Shown one piece after another: positions 1 through 8,517 of a DNA stretch of 64,000 bases. The translations under genes were made by a program, and so were the position numbers. Where the stretch lies: the NCBI GenBank assembly GCA_001724995.1, contig MEFD01000017.1:440-64439 (forward strand). Reading direction: 5' to 3'. Source of the DNA: Rubrivivax sp. SCN 71-131. Its GTDB lineage: Bacteria > Pseudomonadota > Gammaproteobacteria > Burkholderiales > Burkholderiaceae_C. Each line of letters opens with the position of its first letter. Positions within the stretch are counted from its first letter, which is position 1. The notes beneath the pieces were generated by a model, which had not been told where the DNA came from, searched no databases, and worked only from the letters and a program-made list of their open reading frames with translations.

Positions 1-95
1 ACCGGGACGGGACTCTCACCCGTTGGACTGGCGCAGCATGCAGCAGCTCCGCCTCCCCCTTGCGGGTTCAGCCGAGCCTTTGCTTCGTGACGCAC
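1..95 (-). mobile_element. possible 5' end of a group II intron, truncated by the left window edge
   Basis: Minus strand from 95 reads GTGCGTCACGAAGC..., matching the 5' GUGYG consensus, followed by a stem ACGGG-TGAGAGT-CCCGT typical of the GGTGARAGTCC motif in bacterial group II intron domain I. No RT ORF is visible because the window ends. Confidence 0.35.
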
Positions 96-185
96 CATGG
101 GCGCATTGTCGGTCGTCGGGCCTTCGAATGCTGCGTGCAAACCCGTGCAACCCGCCGCGCGCCTGGCGCGCCTAGATTGGAGGGC

Positions 186-1061
186 ATGAGCACCGCCACC
201 ACCCCCGCCCTTCCCGTGATCGGCCGCCCGCGCGGCGTCGAGCGCCTCGTCCAGGGCCGGCCCACGCGCGATGGCGCCGGCGTGCGCCTGACGCGCGTGC
301 TGACGCACGACCTGCAGCGTCGCCTGGACCCCTTCCTCATGCTGGACGCTTTCGGCTCCGAGCAGCGCGACGACTACATCGCCGGCTTTCCCGATCACCC
401 GCACCGCGGCTTCGAGACGATCACCGTCATGCTCGAGGGCCGCATGCGCCACCGCGACAGCGCCGGTCACGAGGGCCTGCTGCAGAGCGGCGGCGTGCAG
501 TGGATGACCGCCGCCCGCGGCGTCATCCACAGCGAGATGCCCGAGCAGGAGGACGGCCGCATGGAGGGCTTCCAGTTCTGGCTCAACCTGCCCGCGGCAG
601 ACAAGCTCGGCGCGCCCTGGTACCGCGACTTCGCCGCTGCCGAGATTGCGCAGTGGCAGGGCGAGGGCGCGTCGGCGCGCGTCATCGCCGGCAGCGCCAT
701 GGGCGTGCAGGCGCAGGTGCAGCGGCCGGCGACGCAGCCGCTGATCCTGGATCTCCAGCTCGACGCCGGCGCACGCTTCGCGCAGCCGCTGCCGCCCACG
801 CACAACGCCTTCGTCTACGTCTACCGCGGCGAGTTGCTCGTCGGCACGCAGCCCGTGCCGGCCGAGCGCATGGCGATCCTCGCCCATGCCGCAGACAGCG
901 ACGGCGTCGTGCTGCAGGCCTCGCCGCAGGGTGCGCGTGCGCTGCTCGTGGCCGGCCGGCCGCTGGCCGAACCGATCGTGCAGTACGGCCCGTTCGTCAT
1001 GAACACCCAGGCCGAGATCGTGCAGGCGGTCGAGGACTACCGCGACGGGCGTCTGGCCTGA
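186..1061 (+). CDS. pirin family protein
   Basis: MSTATTPALPVIGRPRGVERLVQGRPTRDGAGVRLTRVL...FPDHPHRGFETITVMLEGRMRHRDSAGHEGLLQSGGVQWMTAARGVIHSEMPE; internal ATG chosen over the ORF start at 60. Confidence 0.9.
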   Translation: MSTATTPALPVIGRPRGVERLVQGRPTRDGAGVRLTRVLTHDLQRRLDPFLMLDAFGSEQRDDYIAGFPDHPHRGFETITVMLEGRMRHRDSAGHEGLLQSGGVQWMTAARGVIHSEMPEQEDGRMEGFQFWLNLPAADKLGAPWYRDFAAAEIAQWQGEGASARVIAGSAMGVQAQVQRPATQPLILDLQLDAGARFAQPLPPTHNAFVYVYRGELLVGTQPVPAERMAILAHAADSDGVVLQASPQGARALLVAGRPLAEPIVQYGPFVMNTQAEIVQAVEDYRDGRLA

Positions 1062-1333
1062 CGCGGCGCCGCGCGGCACGGAGCGGGCCCGTCCAGGCCC
1101 AGCAGCGCCTGCACCGCGAAGTCCAGCGGGACGTCCCGGTGCTCGATCACCGCCAGCCCCGCGAGCAGTTCGTGGCTGGAATCGAACCAGCCGCACGCGC
1201 CGGGCTCCTCATGCGGAGCAGCCGGCGCGGGCGGCGCCGTTGCCACGGTGCAGAGCCCTCGATCGTGCGGCCACCGGGCAGCGCCGGCCCGGCGCCGCCA
1301 CCAGGCGAGCGCCAAATGCATCCATCGTCCCAT
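1037..1333 (-). CDS. small conserved hypothetical protein (CGWFDSSHEL motif)
   Basis: 98-aa ORF MGRWMHLALAWW...CGWFDSSHELLAGLAVIEHRDVPLDFAVQALLGL fills the gap between pirin and GST; internal start used. Confidence 0.5.
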   Translation of the reverse strand: MGRWMHLALAWWRRRAGAARWPHDRGLCTVATAPPAPAAPHEEPGACGWFDSSHELLAGLAVIEHRDVPLDFAVQALLGLDGPAPCRAAPRQARRPSR

Positions 1334-1486
1334 CCTCGTCTCCCGCGGCCCTTCGATGGGTGGCCGCCACGGACGCGGATGCTCGCGGCTGCTGCAGCCG
1401 GCAACCATCGCCTTCTCGGTCGGGTCGTTGGGGGCCCCCGCCGGCACCCCCCCGCCAGGCGCGCCGGCCCCTCCCTCATCCGGGGG

Positions 1487-2104
1487 TCAGACCGACGGCG
1501 GTACGCTGTCGATGAAGCTCGGACGCGCCGCCAGCTTGTCCAGCAAGCGGCCGAGGTTGGGACGCGAAGCGCGCCAGTCCAGTTCGGCGAAGCGGAAGTC
1601 GAGGTAGGACAGCGCCGTGCCCACCGCGACGTCGGCGAGCGTGAACTGATGACTCGCGCACCAGGGCTTGTCCGCCAGGCCCTGCGCCATCGAGTCGAGC
1701 GCCGCCTGCACGCGCGACAGCTGGCGTTCGATCCAGGCCGGGCAGCGCTGCTCGGCGCTGCGCCCGGGCCACCACTGCTCGAGCCGCGCCGCAACGGCGG
1801 CGTCCAGCACGCCGTCGGCAAGCGCCTCCCAGGTGCGCACCTCGGTGCGCTGGCGGCCCGCCGGGGGAATCAGCCGCCCCACCGGCGACAGCATGTCCAG
1901 GTGCTCGACGATGACGCGCGAATCGAAGACCGCCTCGCCGCCTTCCATCACCAGGCAAGGCACCTTGCCCAGCGGGTTGGAGACCAGCACCTGGTCGTTC
2001 GCCCAGGGATCCTCGGGCACGAAGTGGTAGTCCAGCTTCTTCTCGGCCAGCACGACGCGCACCTTGCGCACGTAAGGACTGGTGAGCGAGCCGATCAGTT
2101 TCAT
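1487..2104 (-). CDS. glutathione S-transferase family protein
   Basis: MKLIGSLTSPYVRKVRVVLAEKKLDYHFVPEDPWANDQVLVSNPLGKVPCLVMEGGEAVFDSRVIVEHLD: thioredoxin-fold N-terminus with SP(Y)VRKV motif. Confidence 0.92.
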   Translation of the reverse strand: MKLIGSLTSPYVRKVRVVLAEKKLDYHFVPEDPWANDQVLVSNPLGKVPCLVMEGGEAVFDSRVIVEHLDMLSPVGRLIPPAGRQRTEVRTWEALADGVLDAAVAARLEQWWPGRSAEQRCPAWIERQLSRVQAALDSMAQGLADKPWCASHQFTLADVAVGTALSYLDFRFAELDWRASRPNLGRLLDKLAARPSFIDSVPPSV

Positions 2105-2195
2105 GGAAAGCAGGCGGGCGCACCCGACGCGATGGGGTGCGCAGGATTCTAGCGACGCGCCCGCGGACGCAGCGGCGCCGCACCGACCTTGGCGC

Positions 2196-3047
2196 TCAGG
2201 CCGCCCGCACGCCGGCGTGCTCGCGCTTGTGCGCCTGCAGCACCTCTTCCTCGAGCTGGCGCGCCATGCGCAGCACCAGCGTCGTATCCAGGTCCACCTG
2301 GGGCGCCAGGGCAGCCACCGCGGCATCCAGCCGCGGCGAACGGTCCGACGCTTGCGGCGCCATGAGCGCCGCAACGATCGCCGACAGCGCAAGAATGCCG
2401 CGACGCTGCAGTGCCGCCGGGAACTCGAGCGTCGCCTGCACGCTGACATGGTGGCGCACGCTGGCCACGGCCGCCGGCCCCAGGCCCCAGCTCTCGCACA
2501 GCGCCGCCCCGAGCGCGTCGTGGCTGACGCCGAAGCCGGCGTGCTCCAGCGTCAGCAGCTCCGTATCGGTGGTCGCCGCGCGCAGCATCGAGCGGTAGTG
2601 GTCGGCAGCATGCCGGAACAGCACCGCCTTGCCGCACTCCTCGAACAGCCCGGCGGAGTGCGCGGCCCAGGCGTCCAGCGACATGCGCTGCGCCAGCCGC
2701 CCCATCAGCACGCCGCGCACCGCCGCGCGCGACCATAGCGGCTCCAGCTCGATGGCCGGCGGGAAGGCCGCGCGCAGGCCCATCTCGAAGGTGATGGCGG
2801 CGACCTCACGCATGCCCAGGTAGGTGATCGCCTGCTGCACGCTCTGCACGCGGCCCTTGAGCCCGTAGAGCGAGGAATTGACCGCCTTCATGACCGCCGC
2901 GGCCAGCGCCATGTCGGATTCGATGAGCTGGGCGATAGCCGCCAGGTTCAGCTCCTCCTCGGCCATCAGCAGCGACAGCCGCACCAGGCTGTCGGGCTGA
3001 GCGGGGATGGCGATGTCGAGCGTGCGGAGTTCGGGATTGACGGACAT
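2196..3047 (-). CDS. HDOD domain-containing protein
   Basis: MSVNPELRTLDIAIPAQPDSLVRLSLLMAEEELNLAAIAQLIESDMALAAAVMKAVNSSLYGLKGRVQSVQQAITYLGM: HDOD pattern. Confidence 0.85.
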   Translation of the reverse strand: MSVNPELRTLDIAIPAQPDSLVRLSLLMAEEELNLAAIAQLIESDMALAAAVMKAVNSSLYGLKGRVQSVQQAITYLGMREVAAITFEMGLRAAFPPAIELEPLWSRAAVRGVLMGRLAQRMSLDAWAAHSAGLFEECGKAVLFRHAADHYRSMLRAATTDTELLTLEHAGFGVSHDALGAALCESWGLGPAAVASVRHHVSVQATLEFPAALQRRGILALSAIVAALMAPQASDRSPRLDAAVAALAPQVDLDTTLVLRMARQLEEEVLQAHKREHAGVRAA

Positions 3048-3265
3048 GGTGGCCTCGGCTGGCTGGGCGGTGGGCGGCGCGCCCGACGCACGGACGCCCG
3101 CACCCGGGCAGGCGGCCACGCCTCACGCGGCGAGGCCCTCGAGCCATGCTAGGGCGGGCACGACGCGCCAAGGACCGGAATTGCCGGGCTGCGGCCCGCC
3201 TGCTCGGCCGATCGGGGGCAAGGCCCGCGCTCCCGACGTCGCCCGCGCCCGCAACGGACAAAGGA

Positions 3266-3297
3266 AAGGCGCCGACCGCTGGTTGGCGGGGCGCCTT
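3266..3297 (-). terminator. inverted repeat AAGGCGCC-N16-GGCGCCTT, terminator-like
   Basis: Perfect 8-bp stem (3266-3273 / 3290-3297); on the minus strand it is followed by a T-rich stretch (TTTCCTTT), downstream of the GMC oxidoreductase. Confidence 0.5.
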
Positions 3298-3465
3298 CAA
3301 GGCCGGGCTGTGCCCGGACACTGTCGTTGTGCTTGGCCGTGACGGCTGTGAATGTCTCCTCGAGCCCCCGCCCAGACGCCTGCCCTGCTGGGCCCGACGC
3401 TGCGAGTGGGCGCAATGTAGCGAGGTGCGCCGAGTGCTCGTATCCGGACTTTCCCGTCATCCAGA

Positions 3466-3481
3466 CCCCTGCTTGCAGGGG
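3466..3481 (-). terminator. short hairpin CCCCTGC/GCAGGGG just downstream of the GMC oxidoreductase stop
   Basis: gacccctgcttgcagggggtc; no T-tract. Confidence 0.3.
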
Positions 3482-3512
3482 GTCGCAGCGTCGTCCGCTT
3501 CTGCGCATCAAA

Positions 3513-5168
3513 TCAAGCAGCGAGCACCCACTCCGCGGCACGCTCGGCGATCATTAGGGTTGGCGCATTCGTGTTGCCGCTGGTGATGGTGGGCATGACG
3601 CTCGCATCGGCGATGCGCACGCCCGCCACGCCACGCAGGCGCAGACGCGCGTCGACCACGGCCTGGGGATCGTCCTGGCGGCCCATGCGGCAGGTCCCCA
3701 CCGGGTGGAAGATGGTGGTGCCGATGTCGCCGGCCAGTCGCGCCAGTTCCTCCTCGCTCTGGAACTGCACGCCGGGCTTGAGTTCGCGCGGCCGGTAGCG
3801 GGCGAGCGCCGGCATGGCCACGATGCGACGCGCCAGCTGCAGCGAATCCGCGGCCACGCGCCGGTCCGCCGGGGTCGAGAGATAGTTGGCCAGGATGCGC
3901 GGCGCGTCCCCTGGCCGCGGCGAATGCACGCGCACGAAGCCGCGCGACGACGGGTTGAGGTTGCAGACGCTGGCGGTGAAGGCATCGAAGCGGTGCAGCG
4001 GCTCGCCGAAGGCCTCCAACGACAGCGGCTGCACGTGGAACTCGACGTTGGGCCAGCGGTGGCGCGGCGACGAGCGCGTGAAGGCACCCAGCTGCGATGG
4101 CGCCATGCTCATCGGCCCGCTGCGCAGCAGCGCGTACTCCAGGCCGATCAGCGCCTTGCCCCAGAGCGAGTGCGCCATCGTGTTGAGCGTGCGCACGCCC
4201 TCGACGCCGAAGACGGCGCGGATCTGCAGGTGATCCTGCAGGTTCTCGCCGACCCCGGCATGCAGCAGGCGCGGCGCGATCCCGGCGTGCTGCAGGACGC
4301 CCTCGGGTCCGATGCCCGAGAGCTGCAGGATCTGCGGCGTGCCGATCGCCCCGGCGCAGAGGATGAGCTCGCGCCGGCAACGCCACTGCTGCGCAGCGCC
4401 GCCGCCGACGGGCACGACTTCGATGCCCTCGGCACGCAGCGGCGACCCCTCCTGCAGCAGCAGGCGCGTCGTCTGCCAGCCGGTGCGCACGTCCAGGTTG
4501 GGGCGCTTCATCACCGGGCGCAGGAAGGCCTTGCTCGCGCTCCAGCGCACGCCGCGGCGCTGGTTGACCTCGAAGTAGCCCACGCCTTCGTTGTCGCCGC
4601 GGTTGAAGTCCTCGGTCGGCGGCACGCCGGCCTGCTGCGCCGCGGCGGCAAAGGCGTCCAGGATGTCCCAGGACAGGCGCTGGCGCTCGACGCGCCACTC
4701 GGCGCCCGCGCGTTGCCCGCTGGCGTCGAACCCGCCGCCACCGTGCAGCCCGTCCGAGCCGCGCCAGTGATCCTCGTGGCGCTTGAAGTAGGGCAGGCAG
4801 AAGTCCCAGCGCCAGCGCGCGTCCCCGGTCAGCTCCGACCAGGAGTCGTAGTCGCGCGACTGGCCGCGCATGTAGATCATGCCGTTGATGCTCGAGCAAC
4901 CCCCGAGCACCTTGCCGCGCGGGTAGCGCAGCGAACGCCCGTTGAGCCCCGGGTCGGGCTCGGTGCGGTAGAGCCAGTCTGTGCGCGGGTTGCCGATGCA
5001 GTGCAGGTAGCCCACCGGGATGTGGATCCACAGGTAATCGTCGCGCCCGCCGGCTTCCACCAGCAGCACGCGCGTACCGGCCGCGGCACTCAGCCGGTTG
5101 GCCATCAGGCAGCCGGCCGTGCCGGCACCGACGACGATGTAGTCCCATTGGACTTCGTTACCGCTCAT
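3513..5168 (-). CDS. GMC family oxidoreductase (choline dehydrogenase-like)
   Basis: MSGNEVQWDYIVVGAGTAGCLMANRLSAAAGTRVLLVEAGG...RGKVLGGCSSINGMIYMRG...C-terminal HPVGTCRMG and TNAPTLMIAERAAEWVL. Confidence 0.95.
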   Translation of the reverse strand: MSGNEVQWDYIVVGAGTAGCLMANRLSAAAGTRVLLVEAGGRDDYLWIHIPVGYLHCIGNPRTDWLYRTEPDPGLNGRSLRYPRGKVLGGCSSINGMIYMRGQSRDYDSWSELTGDARWRWDFCLPYFKRHEDHWRGSDGLHGGGGFDASGQRAGAEWRVERQRLSWDILDAFAAAAQQAGVPPTEDFNRGDNEGVGYFEVNQRRGVRWSASKAFLRPVMKRPNLDVRTGWQTTRLLLQEGSPLRAEGIEVVPVGGGAAQQWRCRRELILCAGAIGTPQILQLSGIGPEGVLQHAGIAPRLLHAGVGENLQDHLQIRAVFGVEGVRTLNTMAHSLWGKALIGLEYALLRSGPMSMAPSQLGAFTRSSPRHRWPNVEFHVQPLSLEAFGEPLHRFDAFTASVCNLNPSSRGFVRVHSPRPGDAPRILANYLSTPADRRVAADSLQLARRIVAMPALARYRPRELKPGVQFQSEEELARLAGDIGTTIFHPVGTCRMGRQDDPQAVVDARLRLRGVAGVRIADASVMPTITSGNTNAPTLMIAERAAEWVLAA

Positions 5169-5493
5169 TCCCGCTCCTGCAGCGCCGGCCGGCGCGCCGC
5201 GCGCGATCGCCCTTGCCGCGATGCTGGCACCGGCCGCGCCCGCCTGGCCTGCGGACTTGTGCTCATGGGCGCGCACTTGACCGGGGTTGACGCCGCGGAC
5301 GGCGCTCGGATTGAGGGTTTACCCTGGGCGCGACAAAACAACACTTGACGACGCCGCGCTTTACGGGCAAGCATGGAGAACGCTCTAATAGCCGGGTCTG
5401 TGTCTGGATGCCGCGCCTTTCGCCCCGAAAAAGAGGTCACGCAGGGTTGAAGCTCCACATGGTTTCATCGCTATTTTGTTGAGGGCTTCTTTC

Positions 5494-5958
5494 GTGGGTA
5501 ACAAACTCTATGTCGGCAACCTGGCCTACTCGGTGCGCGACGAATCGCTGCAACAGGCGTTCTCGCAGTACGGCCACGTGACCTCCGCCAAGGTCATGAT
5601 GGACCGCGACACCGGCCGCTCCAAGGGCTTCGGCTTCGTGGAGATGGGCTCCGACGCCGAGGCGCAGGCGGCGATCAACGGCATGAACGGCCAGCCGCTG
5701 GAGGGCCGCGCGATCGTGGTCAACGAAGCGCGTCCGCGCGAAGACCGTCCGGGCGGCGGCTACGGTGGCGGTGGCGGTGGCAGCCGCGGCGGCTACGGCG
5801 GCGGCGGTGGCGGTGGCGGCTACGGTGGTGGCGGCGGCGGTTACGGCGGCGGCGGTGGTGGCGGTGGTCGCAGCCCCTACGGCGGCGGCGGTCGCAGCCC
5901 CTACGGCGGCGGCGGCCGCGGCGGTAGCGGCGGCGGCGGTGGCCGCGGCGGCTACTAG
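5494..5958 (+). CDS. glycine-rich RNA-binding protein (RRM domain)
   Basis: (GTG)GNKLYVGNLAYSVRDESLQQAFSQYGHVTSAKVMMDRDTGRSKGFGFVEM: RNP2 and RNP1 motifs, then a Gly-rich tail with RSPYGGGG repeats. GTG start inferred; ORF track begins at 5476. Confidence 0.9.
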   Translation: MGNKLYVGNLAYSVRDESLQQAFSQYGHVTSAKVMMDRDTGRSKGFGFVEMGSDAEAQAAINGMNGQPLEGRAIVVNEARPREDRPGGGYGGGGGGSRGGYGGGGGGGGYGGGGGGYGGGGGGGGRSPYGGGGRSPYGGGGRGGSGGGGGRGGY

Positions 5959-6114
5959 GCAGCTCCCACAGACGGGCTGACCGCAGCCCGTCCCGAAGGG
6001 CTCGAGCCAGGTGGCAGAGCCCCGTTCGCTTGACCGCGCCGCGCGCCACGCGCCGCGGTGCAGCACAGCAGAATCACACCCGACGCGCGCTGAAGCGGGT
6101 TTCGGGGCGTCCGG

Positions 6115-6142
6115 ACCAAGGCCCGCCCGCGCGGGCCTTGGT
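6115..6142. terminator. 12-bp perfect stem hairpin between convergent rbp and lptC
   Basis: ACCAAGGCCCGC-ccgc-GCGGGCCTTGGT; likely bidirectional terminator. Confidence 0.65.
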
Positions 6143-6161
6143 GCTTCTCGGCGCCGCCGAA

Positions 6162-6860
6162 TCAGCTCCCCGCGCGTGACGCCGCCGCCGGCGGAGTCTG
6201 CAGGCGCACGCGCAGCCGGCCCTGCAGTTGCAGCAGCCGCTTGCCGTGGTCGTAGTTCAGCCCCTGCGCTTGCAGTTCGTCGGCGCCGAGGTTGACGACC
6301 ACCGGCCGATCGGTTCGCACCTGCTCGGTGACGAGAAAGGCGTGCAGGAAGTCGCTGCGCATCAGCAGCGGCCGGCCGCGCGCGTCACTGCTGCTCACGC
6401 GTGCGCCCCCCACGAGTCGCACCTCGCTCAAGTCCCCATCGGTCAGCGCGCGCGCCGCCTGCGCGTCGGTGCGGCGGCCATCCGTGCCCACGGCCTGGAT
6501 GCGCGCGTCGTCGATCTCGTAGCGGTCGGTGTCGGGATAGTGCCGCACTTCCGCGCCCTCGACGCGCACGCGCATCTGCCCGCTGCGGTCGAAGCGCTCG
6601 ATGACGAAGCGGCCCATCCTGTAGTCAGGCTCGCGTCGGAGCTCCGTGCTCGACTGCGGCTCCACCGGACCCGGGGTGTTCTTGACCAGCCACCAGCTCG
6701 CCAGCGCGAGCAGCGTCATCAGCAGCAGCGGCAGATAGGTCGACAGCGCATCCCGCAGCCGCTGCGGCCAGGCCTGCGCGTGCCGTGGCAGCGCTCCGGG
6801 CACCGGGCCGAGCGAAATCGGCACTTCGGGCAGGTCGGGCAGATGCAGTTCGACGGACAT
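6162..6860 (-). CDS. lptC: LPS export ABC transporter periplasmic protein LptC
   Basis: Single N-terminal TM (YLPLLLMTLLALASWWLVKNTP), EPDYRMGRFVIERFDRSGQMRVRVEGAEVRHYPDTD; immediately downstream of kdsC. Confidence 0.85.
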   Translation of the reverse strand: MSVELHLPDLPEVPISLGPVPGALPRHAQAWPQRLRDALSTYLPLLLMTLLALASWWLVKNTPGPVEPQSSTELRREPDYRMGRFVIERFDRSGQMRVRVEGAEVRHYPDTDRYEIDDARIQAVGTDGRRTDAQAARALTDGDLSEVRLVGGARVSSSDARGRPLLMRSDFLHAFLVTEQVRTDRPVVVNLGADELQAQGLNYDHGKRLLQLQGRLRVRLQTPPAAASRAGS

Positions 6861-6898
6861 CGGCGGCGGCGCCCGGCGGCAAGAAGCTCTGGGGCGCG

Positions 6899-7474
6899 CT
6901 AGCGCGCGTCCAGCGTCCCCATGTGGGCGCCGAGCAGGCGCGCGTACTGGCCGCCGCCCATCAGCAGCAGGTCGCAGAACTCGCGCGCCGCGCCATGCCC
7001 GCCGCGGGCCGCCGTCACGTGGTGGGCGATCGCCTTCACCTCGGGGTGGGCGTTGGCCGGCGCACAGGCCAGGCCCGCACAGGCCAGCAGCGGCAGGTCG
7101 GGCCAGTCGTCGCCGATGGCCGCGGCCTCGGACCAGTCCAGGCCGCGTTCGGCCAGCACCGCCGCGGCGGCGGCGTGCTTGTCGCGCACGCCGTAGAGCG
7201 CGCGCGACAGCCCGAGGTCGTCGATGCGGCGCCGCAGCGCCGCCGAGTCGCGACCGCTGATCACCACCGGCTCGATGCCCGCGCGCACAAGCAGCTTCAG
7301 GCCATGGCCATCGAGCGTGCTGAAGGCCTTGATCGCCTCGCCGCCGTGCTCGCCGATGTAGATGCGCCCGTCCGTGAGCACGCCGTCGACGTCGAAGAAC
7401 GCCATGCGCATGCCGATCCCGCGACCCTGGGCACGCAGCAGCAGCTCCGGCGCAAAGCGCAGCACCGCTCCCAT
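6899..7474 (-). CDS. kdsC: KdsC-like HAD phosphatase (3-deoxy-D-manno-octulosonate 8-phosphate phosphatase)
   Basis: MAFFDVDGVLTDGRIYIGEHGGEAIKAFSTLDGHGLKLLVRAGIEPVVISGRDS...AAIGDDWPDLPLL. Confidence 0.93.
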   Translation of the reverse strand: MGAVLRFAPELLLRAQGRGIGMRMAFFDVDGVLTDGRIYIGEHGGEAIKAFSTLDGHGLKLLVRAGIEPVVISGRDSAALRRRIDDLGLSRALYGVRDKHAAAAAVLAERGLDWSEAAAIGDDWPDLPLLACAGLACAPANAHPEVKAIAHHVTAARGGHGAAREFCDLLLMGGGQYARLLGAHMGTLDAR

Positions 7475-8463
7475 CAGATCACCTTGGCGCGCATGAGGTC
7501 GTTGGAGTTGAGCGCACCCACGAGCCGGCCCTCGCCGTCGACGACGAGCACGCTGGTGACGCGATGCCGCTCCATCACCTCGACGGCGTTCACGGCCAGG
7601 GCATCCGCGCGCACCGTGCGCGGCTCGCGGTGCATCACCTGCTGCGCATCCAGGCCGCGCAGTTCGGCGCCACGCTCGATGAGGCGGCGCAGGTCGCCGT
7701 CGGTGAAGATGCCGACCGGTCGCTCGTCCCCGTCGACGACGGCGGCAAAGCCCAGGCCCTTGCCCGTCATCTGGCGCAGCAGCGCGTCAAAGCCGGCGTC
7801 GAGCGCCACGCGCGGCACCGCCTCGCCGCTGCGCATCAGGTCGCGCACATGCATCAGCAGCCGCCGCCCCAGGCTTCCGCCCGGATGCGAACGCGCGAAG
7901 TCTTCCTCGCGAAAGCCGCGCGCATCGAGCAGCGCCACGGCGAGCGCGTCACCCAGCGCCATCTGCGCCGTCGTGCTCGCCGTGGGCGCCAGGTTCAGCG
8001 GACACGCCTCCTGCTCGACGGCGCAGGACAGCAGCCAATGCGCGTGCCGCGCCAGCGTCGAGCCCGCCTTGCCGGTCATCGCCACCAGCACCACGCCCAG
8101 GCGCAGCAGCGCCGGCAGCAGCGCCGCCAGTTCCTCGCTCTCGCCGCTGTTGCTGATCGCCAGCACCACGTCGTCCGTGGTCAGCATGCCGAGGTCGCCG
8201 TGGCTGGCCTCGGCCGGATGCACGAAGAAGGCCGGTGTGCCGGTGCTGGCAAGCGTCGCGGCGATCTTGCGCCCGACATGTCCGCTCTTGCCCATGCCCA
8301 TCACGACCACGCGTCCGCGGCAACGCAGCATCGCCAGCACCGCATGCGCGAAGTGCTCGCCCTGGCGCGCCATCAGGTCGCGCAGCGCCTGCGCCTCGAT
8401 CTCGAGCGTGCGCTCGGCCAGACGCAGGGCACGCGCGGGGTCGAAAGCTCTCTCCTGGGTCAC
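7474..8463 (-). CDS. kdsD: KpsF/GutQ family sugar-phosphate isomerase (D-arabinose 5-phosphate isomerase)
   Basis: SIS domain GMGKSGHVGRKIAATLASTGTPAFFVHPAEASHGDLGML plus two CBS domains; GTG start at 8463 inferred; ATGA overlap with kdsC. Confidence 0.92.
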   Translation of the reverse strand: MTQERAFDPARALRLAERTLEIEAQALRDLMARQGEHFAHAVLAMLRCRGRVVVMGMGKSGHVGRKIAATLASTGTPAFFVHPAEASHGDLGMLTTDDVVLAISNSGESEELAALLPALLRLGVVLVAMTGKAGSTLARHAHWLLSCAVEQEACPLNLAPTASTTAQMALGDALAVALLDARGFREEDFARSHPGGSLGRRLLMHVRDLMRSGEAVPRVALDAGFDALLRQMTGKGLGFAAVVDGDERPVGIFTDGDLRRLIERGAELRGLDAQQVMHREPRTVRADALAVNAVEVMERHRVTSVLVVDGEGRLVGALNSNDLMRAKVI

Positions 8464-8481
8464 GCCGGCCGATGCTGGATT

Positions 8482-8498
8482 TAGGATCGGGCATTCTA
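8482..8498. promoter_or_regulatory. putative face-to-face -10 elements TAGGAT (+) / TAGAAT (-)
   Basis: TAGGATcgggcATTCTA between divergent kdsD and the kef-like gene. Confidence 0.35.
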
Positions 8499-8517
8499 GG
8501 TTCGCCCCCCGCCCCCT

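Noticed and set aside
3149-3541. 130-aa minus-strand ORF between HDOD and GMC genes
   Set aside because: Overlaps terminator-like hairpins and lacks coding signature or recognisable motif.
5755-5955. Repeated GGCGGCGGT units considered as a CRISPR or intergenic repeat array
   Set aside because: In-frame glycine codons of the RRM protein tail; no spacers.
5437-6066. Ala/Thr-rich minus-strand ORF opposite the Gly-rich RNA-binding protein
   Set aside because: Simple mirror of the GGC/GGT repeat; not an independent gene.
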